From: Paralvinella palmiformis
Lineage: Eukaryota > Annelida > Polychaeta > Terebellida > Alvinellidae
Direction: 5' to 3'
Length of the DNA: 64,000 nucleotides
Assembly (NCBI GenBank): GCA_025642065.1
Contig: JAODUP010000119.1
Location: 696,001-760,000, forward strand
The position numbers and the translations under genes were made by a program. This document shows positions 22,401 to 34,401 of the stretch, piece by piece. The notes beneath the pieces were generated by a model, which was given only the letters and a program-made list of their open reading frames with translations, was not told the DNA's origin and ran no database searches. The stretch's first letter is position 1, and every line of letters begins with the position of its first letter.

Positions 22401-24572
22401 ACCCATATAAATATATAGCAATTAACAGATTTTACTATCCTTCTATTAGTTCTAAAGTAGTCCATTTAATAATATATTCTATTTTCTCGAATATTTTATA
22501 TGAACCACTGATCACCTTTGAGTGCACTATGTGTTGTTGCTGGCTTGAGCATCTTTAGTGAAGCATCTCAGTCATGCTTTGGAGTTGAGAATTGGAGATG
22601 GCATCTATTATTATCTAGTCTGTCCATCAATGACAGTTTGTAATCTGGCCATTTTTTGCTGGGGACTCAATATCACTTACTGCACATTTAATGACTTCTA
22701 CGGAATTCTCAATCTGTGGCATCATGGCTGTCTTGAGACAGTACACAAATATGTAACTGGTCACCTTTAGCACCAACAAAGTATTAAATATATAGTCTGC
22801 ATTTAACATGCACATTCCACATTGTGGTTTTAGCTTTATGCTAATAACTCATCAGTAAGATAAATGTTATTTCTACAGCCATGGGCCCTGAATTTAAAAA
22901 TCATCCAAAAATATACAGGAAAATAATGGCTTCAGTCAAATGTGCAATAGCCTTGTTGTGGTTTGTTTAGCAAACAGCAGCTATTGTTATGACCAATCAG
23001 CAGTGCTGAATTACAAGAAATGTCTAATACATTTTTTTAAATCTTCCACTGGAAATAAAAGCAAAATAAGTAATGTAATAATATGATGTGTTACCAAAAT
23101 TGTGAATTTGTATGTTGAGACAATGAAGGAGGAAATCCATGCTCGCATATGTGAGAACAAGGGTTCTTTTACATCCCATATCACATAAGACATGATGTGT
23201 GATGGACAGCGTGTTACCATAAAACTAAACATATTAACTATTAATCACTAACCCACTGTGACAATAACGTGTACCTTTTGGGCACAATTAAAGATGCAGA
23301 GTGTGGCTTTTATGAAATCTGTCGAGCAATGCAAAATTGACACTCACTCAGATGCCCACAGGGTTTGAGTAAATATTTAGGAACAAACATCCTCATGCTT
23401 TAAAAGGTGAGATATTTTATAGCTAGTAGGAGACAATCATATGGTAAAAATTTAAATCATGCGTACAAACAGTCATTCACAAGTATAGTTAAAAGTTGAA
23501 ATGTATATGTTATAAAGTTCAGAATGAATTTACCAATATTATAAATAATCATTTATTAAATGAATTAAAATATAATAAATCCAACTCCCCTCCCTCCTCA
23601 GCACACCAAATCTTATGGGTTGGATAATATACGTGTAGTCAGGACACGAAGAGATAATGGAAGTGATGGAAATCCAGAAGCGTTGGTGTGTTCAAGACCC
23701 ATGTGCAGGGTCAACATAGTAGTGCTTCAACTCCACCAAGTCAACTTCATTTCAGTGTTGAAGGAGCATAACAGACATGACAAAAGTAACATTTGAGTAA
23801 CATATATTCAGATGAACGGCATTACAAAACTTGCTTCAGAACCAACTCAGTCACTTGCCCATAGCATAGAAGACCCTACGTAATTACCAGTAATAAATGT
23901 TATAAATATTACAAATACTATATACTTTGCTAGCAAAATCAGGTGGTCCCTCATTATTTTGCAATGCCTGTGTAACATTCCCTCAGTTAATTCTTTGAGA
24001 ACTGCACTAGCCTATGACCCTATAGTATAGGCCAGGGTTGGGGCCAAGTACGTGGAAGAATTTAAATTGTATAGCCCATACATGTTGTATTTAAATTTTA
24101 TCTCACATTGGCTTTGAGTTTAAATTTAATATGTTGATATGATATAATGACCCAGATTTGTGAAATATATGATTACACAAACTTGACAAAGACAAAAGTT
24201 CCCATTATATTTTATTGTAGAGTTTTATAATAACACAAGCCACATTGATGATATGCACATTACACGCAGCAAAGCAAAACCAAAAAGTAGGAAACTAGGA
24301 ATTTTGATAAAAAGTAGCAGCGATAAAAAATTAGGATTGTTGGACAGCCTGTAAATATCACCAACATTTCCCACTGTTAGGAGAATGTGTTTATAACAGG
24401 GTTGGTAAGTCAATAATCATACGTACGGTTAGTTGTTAATAAAATTAGCAAATATTATGTCTGATCGACTGATGGTGTGCAATACTCACGAACTGACAAT
24501 ATTTGATTCATAACGTTCTAATGGCACATGGCTGGAATAAGGCTGCAGATCTATTACTCCAAACGAAGACAT
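19474..24572 (-). CDS. RHIM-like/death-domain adaptor, IMD- or RIPK1-DD-like (279 aa)
   Basis: Joining complement 24490-24572, 21169-21503, 19962-20108 and 19474-19748 gives 840 nt, closed in phase, with standard GT-AG introns (donors GTGAGT, GTCAGT, GTATGG). Residues 193-277 form a death domain: HLGHDWRRLGRKLGF, then IIYQMLLMWKEKQG, closest in wording to the RIPK1 and insect IMD death domains. Residues 61-72 (TIQIAETLNLQL) look like a RHIM or cryptic RHIM core (I-Q-I/V-x). The middle is low-complexity, Ser/Asn/Gln-rich, with a basic stretch GKNGKRRK near 178-185. There is no kinase or DED. Known family role: such adaptors pass signals from innate-immune receptors to NF-kB and caspases; IMD of flies is of similar size and plan. 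A 5' UTR acceptor (TAATTTCAG) ends 11 nt before the ATG, so an upstream non-coding exon exists but was not located. FADD-like or other DD adaptors are less likely. Confidence 0.85.
20580..21080. other. Intron 2 of death-domain gene
   Basis: AT-rich intronic DNA. I see no exon, no splice-flanked frame and no repeat with another copy in this window. Confidence 0.4.
21504..24489. other. Intron 1 of death-domain gene
   Basis: About 3 kb of AT-rich intron. Near 24,032 the text CAGGGTTGGGGCCAAGTAC looks like a hAT-type terminus similar in its first ten bases to the element at 4258, without a visible partner end. No coding exon is supported. Confidence 0.4.
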
Positions 24573-25079
24573 TCTACATGTATCTGAAATTAGTCAAACC
24601 ATAACTCCGTAAGTCAACTATCCTCATGACTTAGTGATTTCCTGGAAGAAAAAAAATATAGTAATTAATAGAAGTAGTAATATGTGACATTTCTTTATTT
24701 AAATAAGTATAAATATAACTGACACCGAGTTATTTGTTCATGTATAACAGCAATGATAAAACAAGCTGAATGCCAGAGGACAACCTAGGATGAATATATG
24801 TATCTCCATAATTGTTGCACTTCTAAAATTCTCAATACAAGTACAACTTGTGTTATAACACACACCTAGGCAGCACCAATGCAAATCGTCCCCATTCAAC
24901 TACTTAATAGACTCTATGGACCCAAAGTGAAAAATTATTTTAATAAAATGTACAGCTCTTAATCAAGGGCATTTAATCAATGAAATACATGTACATATAC
25001 TATATTTCTATTAACAGGTTATAAATAATGTTATATGTTGTATTTATTTAGAGTGTATATATTTACAAATAATTTAGAG

Positions 25080-25113
<34 letters not shown>
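25080..25113. repeat. (TA)n microsatellite
   Basis: TA tract in intergenic DNA upstream of the death-domain gene. Confidence 0.95.
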
Positions 25114-25114
<1 letters not shown>

Positions 25115-25544
25115 TGAATTAATATATATTGCTAATAATGCACAAAGCTCTATATAGATAATTGTATATATGTCTGTACAAGAATCACATAAATATTGTA
25201 TACATTTGTTGTGCCTATATGCATTTTAGGATAAATGTAATTGTTGCTATGTCTGTGCACAAGTACTGGCCTGAATAAACTGGTATGGAATATTTTCTCA
25301 TGTCATGTTATTTACGATTTCAGAGTTGAAATCACTTTTCTTTAATACAGTACTAGATTTAACTTGGGCCGAAATAAACCTAGGAATTAGTTGGGCCAAG
25401 ATCAACTGTATTCAACACAACCACAGAAGTAACAGGATTGTCCAATTATTTATTATTAATTTATATGTGCTCTATTAATTATTAGATATATAGATATATT
25501 TATTGAGTTCACATAACAATTATATAAGAAAGTTCAATACCAAA

Positions 25545-25965
25545 AACATTTATGATAAATCTACAATGTGAACTGAGGGACCATGATATATTGCTGTCTC
25601 CCTCTTCCCCCCAAAAAAAATTTAATAGTAGAGATTGTCTCAGTGGGGGGGGGCGCCTCCGTAGTCTAGCGGTAGCGTGTTGGACCACAGATCACTACCA
25701 CCCGTGTTTGAATACTGGCGGGGGCATATCTGAAGGTTGTTTCATCCTTGACTTCGCTTCATTACCTTTGGGGTTCCCTCGGCCCATTTAGCCTACCATA
25801 TGCACAAAAGTGGCTGTAAAACACCAATCATCATCATCATCATCATCATCATCAAACCAGAGTGGATGAGTGACCCAGACTCCCAGGAGACATGGGCAAA
25901 ATTAAATCATTGTTACTTAGTGTTATAATACAATATAACCAAACCAGCAGAAAAGTTTTAACTCT
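25545..25965 (+). mobile_element. Repeat related to 36,870-37,095, split by a SINE
   Basis: The flanks of the SINE (25,560-25,650 and 25,855-25,960) align in order with 36,890-37,085: TATTGCTGTCT then TTCCCCCCAAAA, then AGGAGACATG followed by CAAAATTAAAT, then AACCAAACCAGCAG and GTTTTAACTC. The other copy lacks the SINE and so shows the approximate empty site. The family is probably the 3' end of a LINE (see 36,840-37,480). Confidence 0.6.
25653..25853 (+). mobile_element. tRNA-derived SINE with (CAT)n tail
   Basis: The head has an excellent Pol III A box (TAGTCTAGCGGTAGCGTG) and a degenerate B box (GTGTTTGAATACTGG) about 50 nt later, as in a tRNA gene. After the head come GGGGGCATATCTGAAGGTTG, TCATCCTTGACTTCGCTTCA and CTCGGCCCATTTAGCCTACC, shared with the minus-strand copy at 18.1 kb. 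It ends in about nine CAT units. The acceptor stem does not pair well, so it is a SINE and not a functional tRNA. Confidence 0.85.
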
Positions 25966-26429
25966 ACGTAATGGATGCGTCACACTTTCGATGCCTAGAT
26001 CTATAGCTGTTACAAGTTTTGTATAAATAAGTTTATGAAATGTTCTAGTAGCAGTTCATTACGTACACAAATACTGTTTTAACACATTGCAGTTTAGACC
26101 TAGAGTAGGCTAGACCTGTAGTCTGTATATAGACCTCTACTCTCTAGACGTCTAGTCATACTCATATCATTTAGATCTATAATACTATATAGTATATGGA
26201 TATATATACTAATATAGCTTACTTATAGTAACAGTCAGTTAATCACTAACAGTATGACAGCATCTGTCTTTGTCTTTCAGTTAGCTGATATCCACACACG
26301 TTTTCTCCGAATGAAAATACGCAGTTGAATGACTACTTTCCGAATGCTCAAGCTTCAACAAACCACACCGGAACTGAGTTTTCCTGGGAATTCCAAATTT
26401 CTCTTATTACGCATACTCACACGACTGAC

Positions 26430-26455
26430 CTATATATATATATATATATATATAG
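26430..26455. repeat. (TA)n microsatellite
   Basis: TA tract; no gene seen around it. Confidence 0.95.
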
Positions 26456-26559
26456 ACTCACATCTGGAATGTTCCGAACGGTATTTCCGTATTATATTTA
26501 ATCGAGTTACGTCTTATTTTAGTGCTGCAAATTTTTAACGTAATAAATTAAAATAGTCA

Positions 26560-27300
26560 TAGCCCAAACCCATAAAATGTCTTACCGCACTATTTCGCCA
26601 GGTTAGAATATTTAAGCTCTCTGGTGCGGATATCAGGCACAGTGAGGCTGTAAATATCCTAACTACACACACACATAACAGGCACACAGCTGCACGATAT
26701 GCACCATGTGGTGATACCGGTAGATAAAAGATTACGCCTTTTAATGCATGTTTCCTGCATCAACTGCTTTATAAATGAAATGCACATTTATGCTATTTTT
26801 GTTGCCCAATAACTATAGCGCACAGCTGCCCGAATTGCGCCTTACTTACTGTTATGAAGACCATATCTTTTACCCGTTTCCCTCAGTAACTAACTGCTTT
26901 ATAAACGACTCTTAACGGAATAACGAGGTCGGAATAATCAATAAAGTATTAGTTTATGTCACGAGTTTGTATGTGTGGTTATTGACTGGGGTATATCTAT
27001 CTGGTGCTATTTTAATTTCGATGGTATAAGATAGGGTATTTTGTTTGGATATAACCAAAGACTATTTATAACAAGACGTGTTACTTCGCGTTTTAACATG
27101 GGACGCCATTTTGAATTCACGGAGCGCCAGGGCCCTAGCGACCGGAGGTAGATTGTCACGGACAGCTCCTAATGGCACATGGCGCCTAATGGCACTGGTT
27201 CATTCTGCGCCGCTTTCGGCTGCAGTAACAGGAAAAGTATGCATAAATAAAGACATCCCCGAAAGGGAATGAAAGCTAGTGTAAAAATTTGATATGATCT
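26560..27300. other. CpG-richer intergenic stretch with CCAT box
   Basis: Between about 27,070 and 27,250 the sequence is GC-richer than its surroundings (GGGACGCCATTTTG, GGAGCGCCAGGGCCCTAGCG). GACGCCATTTTG resembles a YY1/CCAT-box site. This could be the promoter or the unlocated first non-coding exon of the death-domain gene (minus strand, 2.6 kb upstream of its ATG), but no donor site was matched to it. Confidence 0.25.
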
Positions 27301-27701
27301 AGCTTTTTAAAAATAAAGGATATTTAAAAAATAAGCATAACAATTTGAAGTAGACACGCCCCTACTTGACATGACCCAAGTAGTAGGCCCAAAGAAGATC
27401 TATTTAGATCTATATTTGTTTCAGACAAAATTTTATTGAACAATATCAAACCTATTAATCACAAAATGGGTATGTAAGATATACATATAGGGTTACAGTT
27501 ATATGTACTGGAGCCATTAAAGATGTTATGGGCGTGAGATATATTTTACTTTGTCATTGTTAATAATATAATTGGACTTCTAAAATTACATTACTATAAT
27601 CAGATAATTTTTCCCTAATTACAGTAATTATAAGTAGCTGCATGAGTATTTACATGATCACCTGCATCCATATTTATTTTTAAACGTAAGCAATTGGTAC
27701 T

Positions 27702-27726
27702 TATATATATATATATATATATATAT
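27702..27726. repeat. (TA)n microsatellite
   Basis: TA tract lying just outside the end of the inverted interspersed repeat. Confidence 0.95.
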
Positions 27727-27744
27727 GGACTTCTATTTATAATT

Positions 27745-28890
27745 TAAATGTTAAATACCTCAACTAGTGGTAGAAACATTCATTTTGTTATTTTTCTATT
27801 GACAGAAGTAAAAGATGGGTTATTAATTGTTGTCGTTCAGATATATGACGAGGAAAGATTACAATTAATTGAATACTAATTTAATTGTAGAGTGTATGAT
27901 ATACACTTCACTGAAACGGAATTCATGAACCAGACAAGAGATAAACTTATCTAGAATGCTATTCCAACTATTTTTGATGTACCAAATCCACCTCATGCAT
28001 CCACTGAAATCAAAGAGGAAGTTATTAACAGATAGGAGACTTATACAGGAGACAGGGCCAGCTGTGATGGTAATTAATATTTATAAATATTAATGGTGAA
28101 AATTGGTATTACAAAATTAATTAAATAAGAAACAAGGCATCAAACCCATGAAATATCTTAATACAAAAAAAAAGACTACCAGCACCTGAATTAGTACCTG
28201 AATGTTCAGCTCATGTGTTTTAATTGGTATACTTTTCGATATTCATAACTTTAATGCATATCAAATTCTTTAACCAACTTGAAAAAGGAAAACATGTGTT
28301 TACACACTGTGTATGCACTTGATTCAAGTCATTATTTTACAAGGTATTGTTCTGTTTCAGTCCTTGAAGTTCTATGATGATGAGATACCATGTAAACAGG
28401 CCAATCTCTTGGATACAGATTTACTGGTGATAGATGATTTTGAGTTATCTGTTACAGTAGTCAATGCACGTGTCTATTACATCTCTGGGTATTACATCTC
28501 TGGGTATATTCTGTCTAACTTTAAACAGTTCACTGATCTGGACTAAACGTCATATTTTTGTAGTAGTGGTTGTTTAGAGCTGGAAGCAATTTGGGTTATT
28601 CTATCCATTGATAACAAATGACTGATTGTGACTGTAGATGAACCCGCGGCACAAGAGATTTGATGCCGCTTATTGCATGAAAGTACTAATTTATCTATAT
28701 CTAACATGTTAACAGCAAACATAAACATTGTTAATATTCCATGTATATTCTTTGTTCTCAGCTGGGCAGGCCTATATTGCATGGTCTATATTATTGAGGT
28801 GTAGACTTTAAATGAACCCATGATTTTTTTAGTTAATATATGATAAACGGACACGATGAATATATGCCATATGGTGGGAAGTTCGTACTG
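27745..28890. repeat. Interspersed repeat, inverted copy of 1-980
   Basis: This is the partner of the first kilobase of the window, in opposite orientation, with small extra blocks (for example about 100 nt near 28,020-28,120 and a doubled GGGTATTACATCTCT near 28,480). One element end lies near 27,745 next to TTAAATACCTCAACTAGTGG; the copies remain alike up to GAATTGTGTTATGG near 28,900, where the first copy runs off the window. The frame at 28,313-28,546 (FYDDEIPCKQANLLDTDLL) exists also in the other copy but matches no family I know. Confidence 0.85.
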
Positions 28891-28899
28891 AATTGTGTT

Positions 28900-29500
28900 A
28901 TGGTTGCGTTATAATAGCTGTATATATCATTATATGTATATATCCAAATAAATAAAAATTTATGGACTATGATAAACTGACATGATGAAAGTATGTTTGT
29001 ATGCATACCTAATAATTTCACTAAAAAAACTTCCACACACAAAGCTGTGAAATAACCTAAACCACGTTCAATTATTTTCTGATCAGCTGCCAAGTGATCG
29101 CTAATTGTAGGCTATGTGACTGGGCTGTGAAATCACTTAATTCTTTATTTACAGTTTCAGAGCTTCGTTTTTTCGATATCATGTGTGCACAATTAAAGTG
29201 TTAATTAATAAAATAGTATGTGATCATGTAACATAGAGTACTAGTATTGGCAATTCATTTCAACCATGCGCACACATGTACACGATCACATGTGGACAAC
29301 CAGAGAGCTGAAATACCTCCGGTCTCTGGAGGCGCCACTGGTTCAAAATTGAACATGGCGCGGCAAGAGTAACGCCTCTCTATATTTAAGCTCTCTGATA
29401 TAACTATGGTATATACAATAATATATACAGAATTACTTCATTATAAAGTATAGACCCTATAGCCGTGTTAAAGCCAATAAAGGGTTACATTTAAATTGGG
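28900..29500. other. No gene seen
   Basis: AT-rich spacer. No coding exon or repeat family member was recognised. Confidence 0.4.
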
Positions 29501-29542
29501 GAATTGTAATAAGTGTAACGTGGACGTAAACATACATGTTAT

Positions 29543-29543
<1 letters not shown>

Positions 29544-29634
<91 letters not shown>
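29544..29634. repeat. Compound (CT)n(TA)n(CA)n(TA)n microsatellite
   Basis: CTCTCT, then TA, then CACACA, then a long TA tract. The open frames on both strands across it are repeat products. Confidence 0.95.
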
Positions 29635-29636
<2 letters not shown>

Positions 29637-30171
29637 CAATGTAATTTCCGGTATGACAAAGTTATCATATCATGCAATAGAAATTATGAATTATATTAGG
29701 TCATTATATTAATTATAATCTAGGTTAAAATTGAGTAAATATTGTTGTTGTGCTGATGGTTTGTAGTACATAATAAATAATAATAACTATATTGTTAACC
29801 TCAACAATTATACACCAATAATATGAAATGTAATAATTAAATAATGGCTAAAAAGACTGAGACAGCATTGCATATATATATATGTAATGTTAATTAGAAC
29901 TTGCAGGTATCCTGAGTTAGCTATTACAGTCCTAGGTACCTTGCCAAAATAAAAATGTTCAATTGTGTTTTATTCACATTTTTTAAATAGCATATTCATC
30001 CCTGTAACTTATAAGCATAATTGATATAGACTAATGATTGATTTTCTTTATTTCATGATCTGATCATGAAACAGGGATAACACACAAAAGCATAATTAAA
30101 CACTTATTTCCAGTGTGGTCCCTTTGAATTGAGTAGCTGTTCATATTTCCTCCCCCATCACTCACATGGGA

Positions 30172-30443
30172 GCAGTACAGAAAGATTGAGCCGAAATACC
30201 CTGAGGGTGGTCACTGCCAGATGGTATTCATATTTCATGTCCTCAGGGGGTCTGTAACACCCCCCTTTATTTTTAATAATTCAGTGGAGACGGCAGTGCC
30301 ACTTAATGTGGTCAGCCACCCACGATGTTGTGAGCCGAGAAATTAATCTCTGGAAAAGTTTCAACCTCTTCTTGGGATCGAACCTGTGACCTTTGTGGCC
30401 GGGTGCTTAACCGCTAAACCACCGGAGCTCACTATAGTAGCCG
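30172..30443 (-). mobile_element. tRNA-derived SINE, near full length (minus strand)
   Basis: On the minus strand a tRNA-like head (about 30,440-30,355) has an A box, GTGGTTTAGCGGTTAAGCAC, and a textbook B box, CACAGGTTCGATCCCAAG. The body follows with GCCGTCTCCACTGAATTATT, AAATAAAGGGGGGTGTT and GGCAGTGACCACCCTCAGGG. The body is shared with the truncated copy at 9.0-9.2 kb. The overlapping frame at 30,386-30,766 is not a gene. Confidence 0.85.
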
Positions 30444-30784
30444 GGGATATTCACCTGTATAGCGATTCTGGGTTTGAGCCACATGTGATAAGAATGTGGG
30501 GCAGGAGACACACAATTATTTGCTACACTAATGAAGTCATGGGGAGACCAAACACACACACACACACATTTCAAACACACGGAATACGGAATAACGTACT
30601 GCCAGAATATAGACAGTCTTTCGTACTGCTCCCATTCCATAAGGATCAGTCATTATTTCATTGCTATCTTTATGGTTTATTATCATATTATGGCCAGACT
30701 CCAACTAGGTCTAGATGTTTGAGATACTATGTGAACTACTACACAACTGAATACACGACAAGTTGAATTAAGAAATCATTGTGT

Positions 30785-30810
30785 GATGATGATGATGATG
30801 ATGATGATAA
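30785..30810. repeat. (ATG)n microsatellite
   Basis: About eight GAT/ATG units just upstream of the ankyrin/SOCS gene. Confidence 0.9.
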
Positions 30811-31011
30811 CAGTTTTATATATACAGCCATGAGTCATGACTTGTCTTGTGTTTGTTTTAGGTCTAATACGGTGATGTTGATGAAAAGATAGAACCCAGA
30901 ACTAGATCCCTCTAGACTAGACTAGTCTATAATATATCGTGACGATCCAGGTTCCAATGACAAAGTAGGCATATCTCACTGTATCATCTGGTACTTGGTA
31001 CAGCTTACAAG

Positions 31012-34000
31012 ATGAATCCTGTAAGTAACTTACGACTTTAATTGTATATATTCTTCATGTAATGTTCCTGTCTTTTTACAGTAACATAATTATTAAATTA
31101 ACCTGAACTAATTAGAATTAACCGTTACATGATTCTTTCAAAAATAATGTTTAATACTTTGGAAAATTTAACTCTATTGCAGACTTTTGAAGTTCTCCAT
31201 TTTAAAACGGTTCTGGATAAAAGAGCCATTGAACTATCTCCACCTGAACTGGAACTGTTCACAGCTATCAGATGTGAAGATATCGAAGTATTGCAAAATA
31301 CACTGAAGACCCAATCTGTGAAGCTAAACATTCGTGATGACACAGGGCATACATTTCTGGGAGTAGCTGCCAGTACTGGCTTTCTAGACGGTGTAAGAAC
31401 ATTGTTAGAGGTATGTGTATCATGGCTTTATTTATTACAATTTGGAAAGGTTTTTCGGGACCTCGAAAAACAGACGCAACTAACTCTGAAACAGACACTT
31501 CCTGTAACATTTTGTCTGTTTAATCATTGGGCTTTCAACACAGACACATTATTGGATTTTGATCAAATGAGGATATGTCCTGGAAATATTATTGTCTGAA
31601 AAAATCCACTAAGAACAAAAAGCCAATGAATAAATATTTATTTTTCCTGTAGAAGAAAACTTGGATTGTACTGGTACATAGTTTGATGTTCCATGTTAGT
31701 TAAAATATAAACAAAAGTGGATGGATCAGAAAACTAGAAGTGATGACAAGGAGGCTGTACCATAAAAACTTGGATTGTACTGGTACATAGTTTGATGTTC
31801 CATGTTAGTTAAAATATAAACAAAAGTGGATGGATCAGAAAACTAGAAGTGATGACAAGGAAGCTGTACCATAAAAATTTCAATAATTGATCATACATTG
31901 AATAAATTTATGCTTTTTCACACATATCTTTTTTTTCCCCGGTACCTTTAAATCTTATATACTTTGACCGGGAAATATCCTGGAAAACAATATTTTCTCA
32001 AGTGACTGTGGGAACCACGTATTAACATCAATATGTCTCGCACCTATAGTTAGCCAGTAGAAGTTGTGACATGCTATAACAGGTGATTTGACACAGCACA
32101 TTCATCCAATCTTCCCTTGTTTTCTATGATTATAAAGTAATATTGGGATAACCAGATCATCAAGAATGGAAATAGAATTTGATGTCAGCAATACTACTAA
32201 AGAGAAAGGTTTACAAGTTTACAGGTTTAATGGTGGTGTAAATAAGCCAGACAATTTTGTGTGGTTATTTTTAGCCATACTTTTTCGGAAAATAATTTCC
32301 TTTAAAATAGAACATGGCAGTTGTGTGCCACATTCGGGATAACCGCATGAAGGGTGTTTGGTAAAAAATTGTTAGCCAAATCAATAAACATCTTCCTTCC
32401 AGATCATGCCCCCTTCTGCAAATGTTATGTTTTAATACACTCGTACAGTAGTTGGTTTGTGACTTTGTTAGTTTGCCAATTTTGTCACTAGTTATATCTA
32501 TAGATCTAAACTGGTTAAGTGCGCAGTAAGGGGGCTAGTTAGTAATTGATCTGTTTATTCAATTTCAGCACAAGTATGATCTGGAACAGACGTATATATA
32601 GTCAAGTGATTAGTATTTAGAGAAGTGGGAGGTTAATATTGAAATGAAGCTTATTATTACTAGAAGAATCATCCCGTGGATATACTGCCAATCAATGGCG
32701 GGCACTCTGTTCATGTGGTTTAGCAATATTCTATATCAAATTCCAAGATTATAGAGATAAACTCGGATTCATTGAATTTCATATTGCTCTGGTTGATTGT
32801 TTGGATTTAAAAAAGAGGTTATGTGGAAGGACATAAAGTTTATGTGCAAGATACCAGTGTTCAGACTAGTCCGCAAAGTTCAGTAGTTAAATTGACTTTA
32901 TTTTATTGTGATATATTGTGATTATGAAATAAACTCATTAACGCATCAACCCATTGTATTACTTTTTATGGTACTATCATTGCAAGAGCAGTTCAAACAG
33001 ATCAAAGAAGATAATCTTATATTCTTTATATTAAATTATGCAGATTACACTGTATGTTGATTTGTCCCGATAAAATGAATATTAAATTCTTTATCACTTT
33101 TCTTTTACAACATCGGAAGAGTTTAATTTAATAACTACCAACAATCAGTGTTTTAATCAATTTCACTGATTTTTTAAGTAACTGGTGTAAATAAAATTTT
33201 GTGCTATATAAACCACAGAGTGTGTTAATTCTAGCTATTGATTCACCGATGATGTAAATATGAATTACTAAAATGTACTGTCCATAAGGAAATTTTCCAA
33301 AACTGTTGTACATTTCATATTCAACTCAAAGATGTGTTATTTCACTTGGAATTTTATACACATACACTGCAATATTTGTCCCAGTAAAGGCCAATCAAAG
33401 AAAAATGGTGTGACATCCTCTTAAATTACTACTTAACCATTACAAAATGTGTAATAGTATAACCTATTATTATGTTAGGCAGGTTGCAATGTCAATGGAG
33501 TTGATTTTTATGGACAAACACCTTTACAGTATGCAGCTGGTAGTGGACATCTAGAGATAGTTAAACTGTTGATTGAGCATGGTAAGTATACGTTAATGTA
33601 GATTAATAATGAGTGCGTGTATTTTTATATCTAAGGCAGTTAACATTTTTTTCTTCAAAATATAATCAATAATGTAGTAATTTAATTTCAAAATTTGTTG
33701 CGACCATACAATGTTGAATAAATGGTGACTATTCTGCTGCAATAATGTTGAAAGGGAGTCTCTGTGACCTCTAGGATGTGGGTCACTTCTGGGTTAAGTC
33801 TGAAAAGCGTTTTATCTTTTGGTTAATTACTTTCAAAGATTTCCTGACATATTCGTCAGTTATTATTTAAGTAGATGCTGAATAATTTAGATAATGTTTT
33901 GTTTTACCATCACGAGTGTCATTGTCATGGTTTATTAGCATTTAATATTTTAACAGTCTTGTATCCGGTCAGCGTAGTTATTAGTGGTGATGGTGGTAAT

Positions 34001-34370
34001 AAATTTGTCTGTTGTGATTGCTTGAACTATTTTATATGTGAATCTCATATTTTAACGAGGGTGCATTGAGTGTTCAGTAGATAAAGAACTGCACTGCAAA
34101 CATCTAGTTTCTAGGTTTGAATCTGCCTCATAAGTGTGTATGTTCTAAGTTTGAATCCGCCTCGTAAGTGTGTATGTGAGGTATGTTTCCTTGGGCAGTC
34201 ACCTCTCAGCCTTATGTCTCAGCTGTGACCATCGCTGAGGCTACAAACCTCAACTCATCTCACATAGTTTAACATCCAAAAAATGTGAAAATATCCTGCA
34301 TGATATCTATCACTTTAATACAAAAAGGAGTGAAATAAACAGTCATTTTAAGACAACTTTAAATCATTGC

Positions 34371-34401
<31 letters not shown>

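Noticed and set aside
25653..25727. Functional tRNA gene
   Set aside because: A and B boxes are present, but the acceptor and anticodon arms do not pair and a SINE body with a CAT tail follows.
27078..27272. Plus-strand 64-residue frame in CpG-richer DNA
   Set aside because: No splice sites or homology; base composition fits a promoter-like or old repeat segment better.
31129..31182. Start of the ankyrin protein at the in-frame ATG at 31129
   Set aside because: That ATG lies before the acceptor CTATTGCAG; the three-residue exon at 31012 with a GTAAGT donor fits phase 0 exactly.
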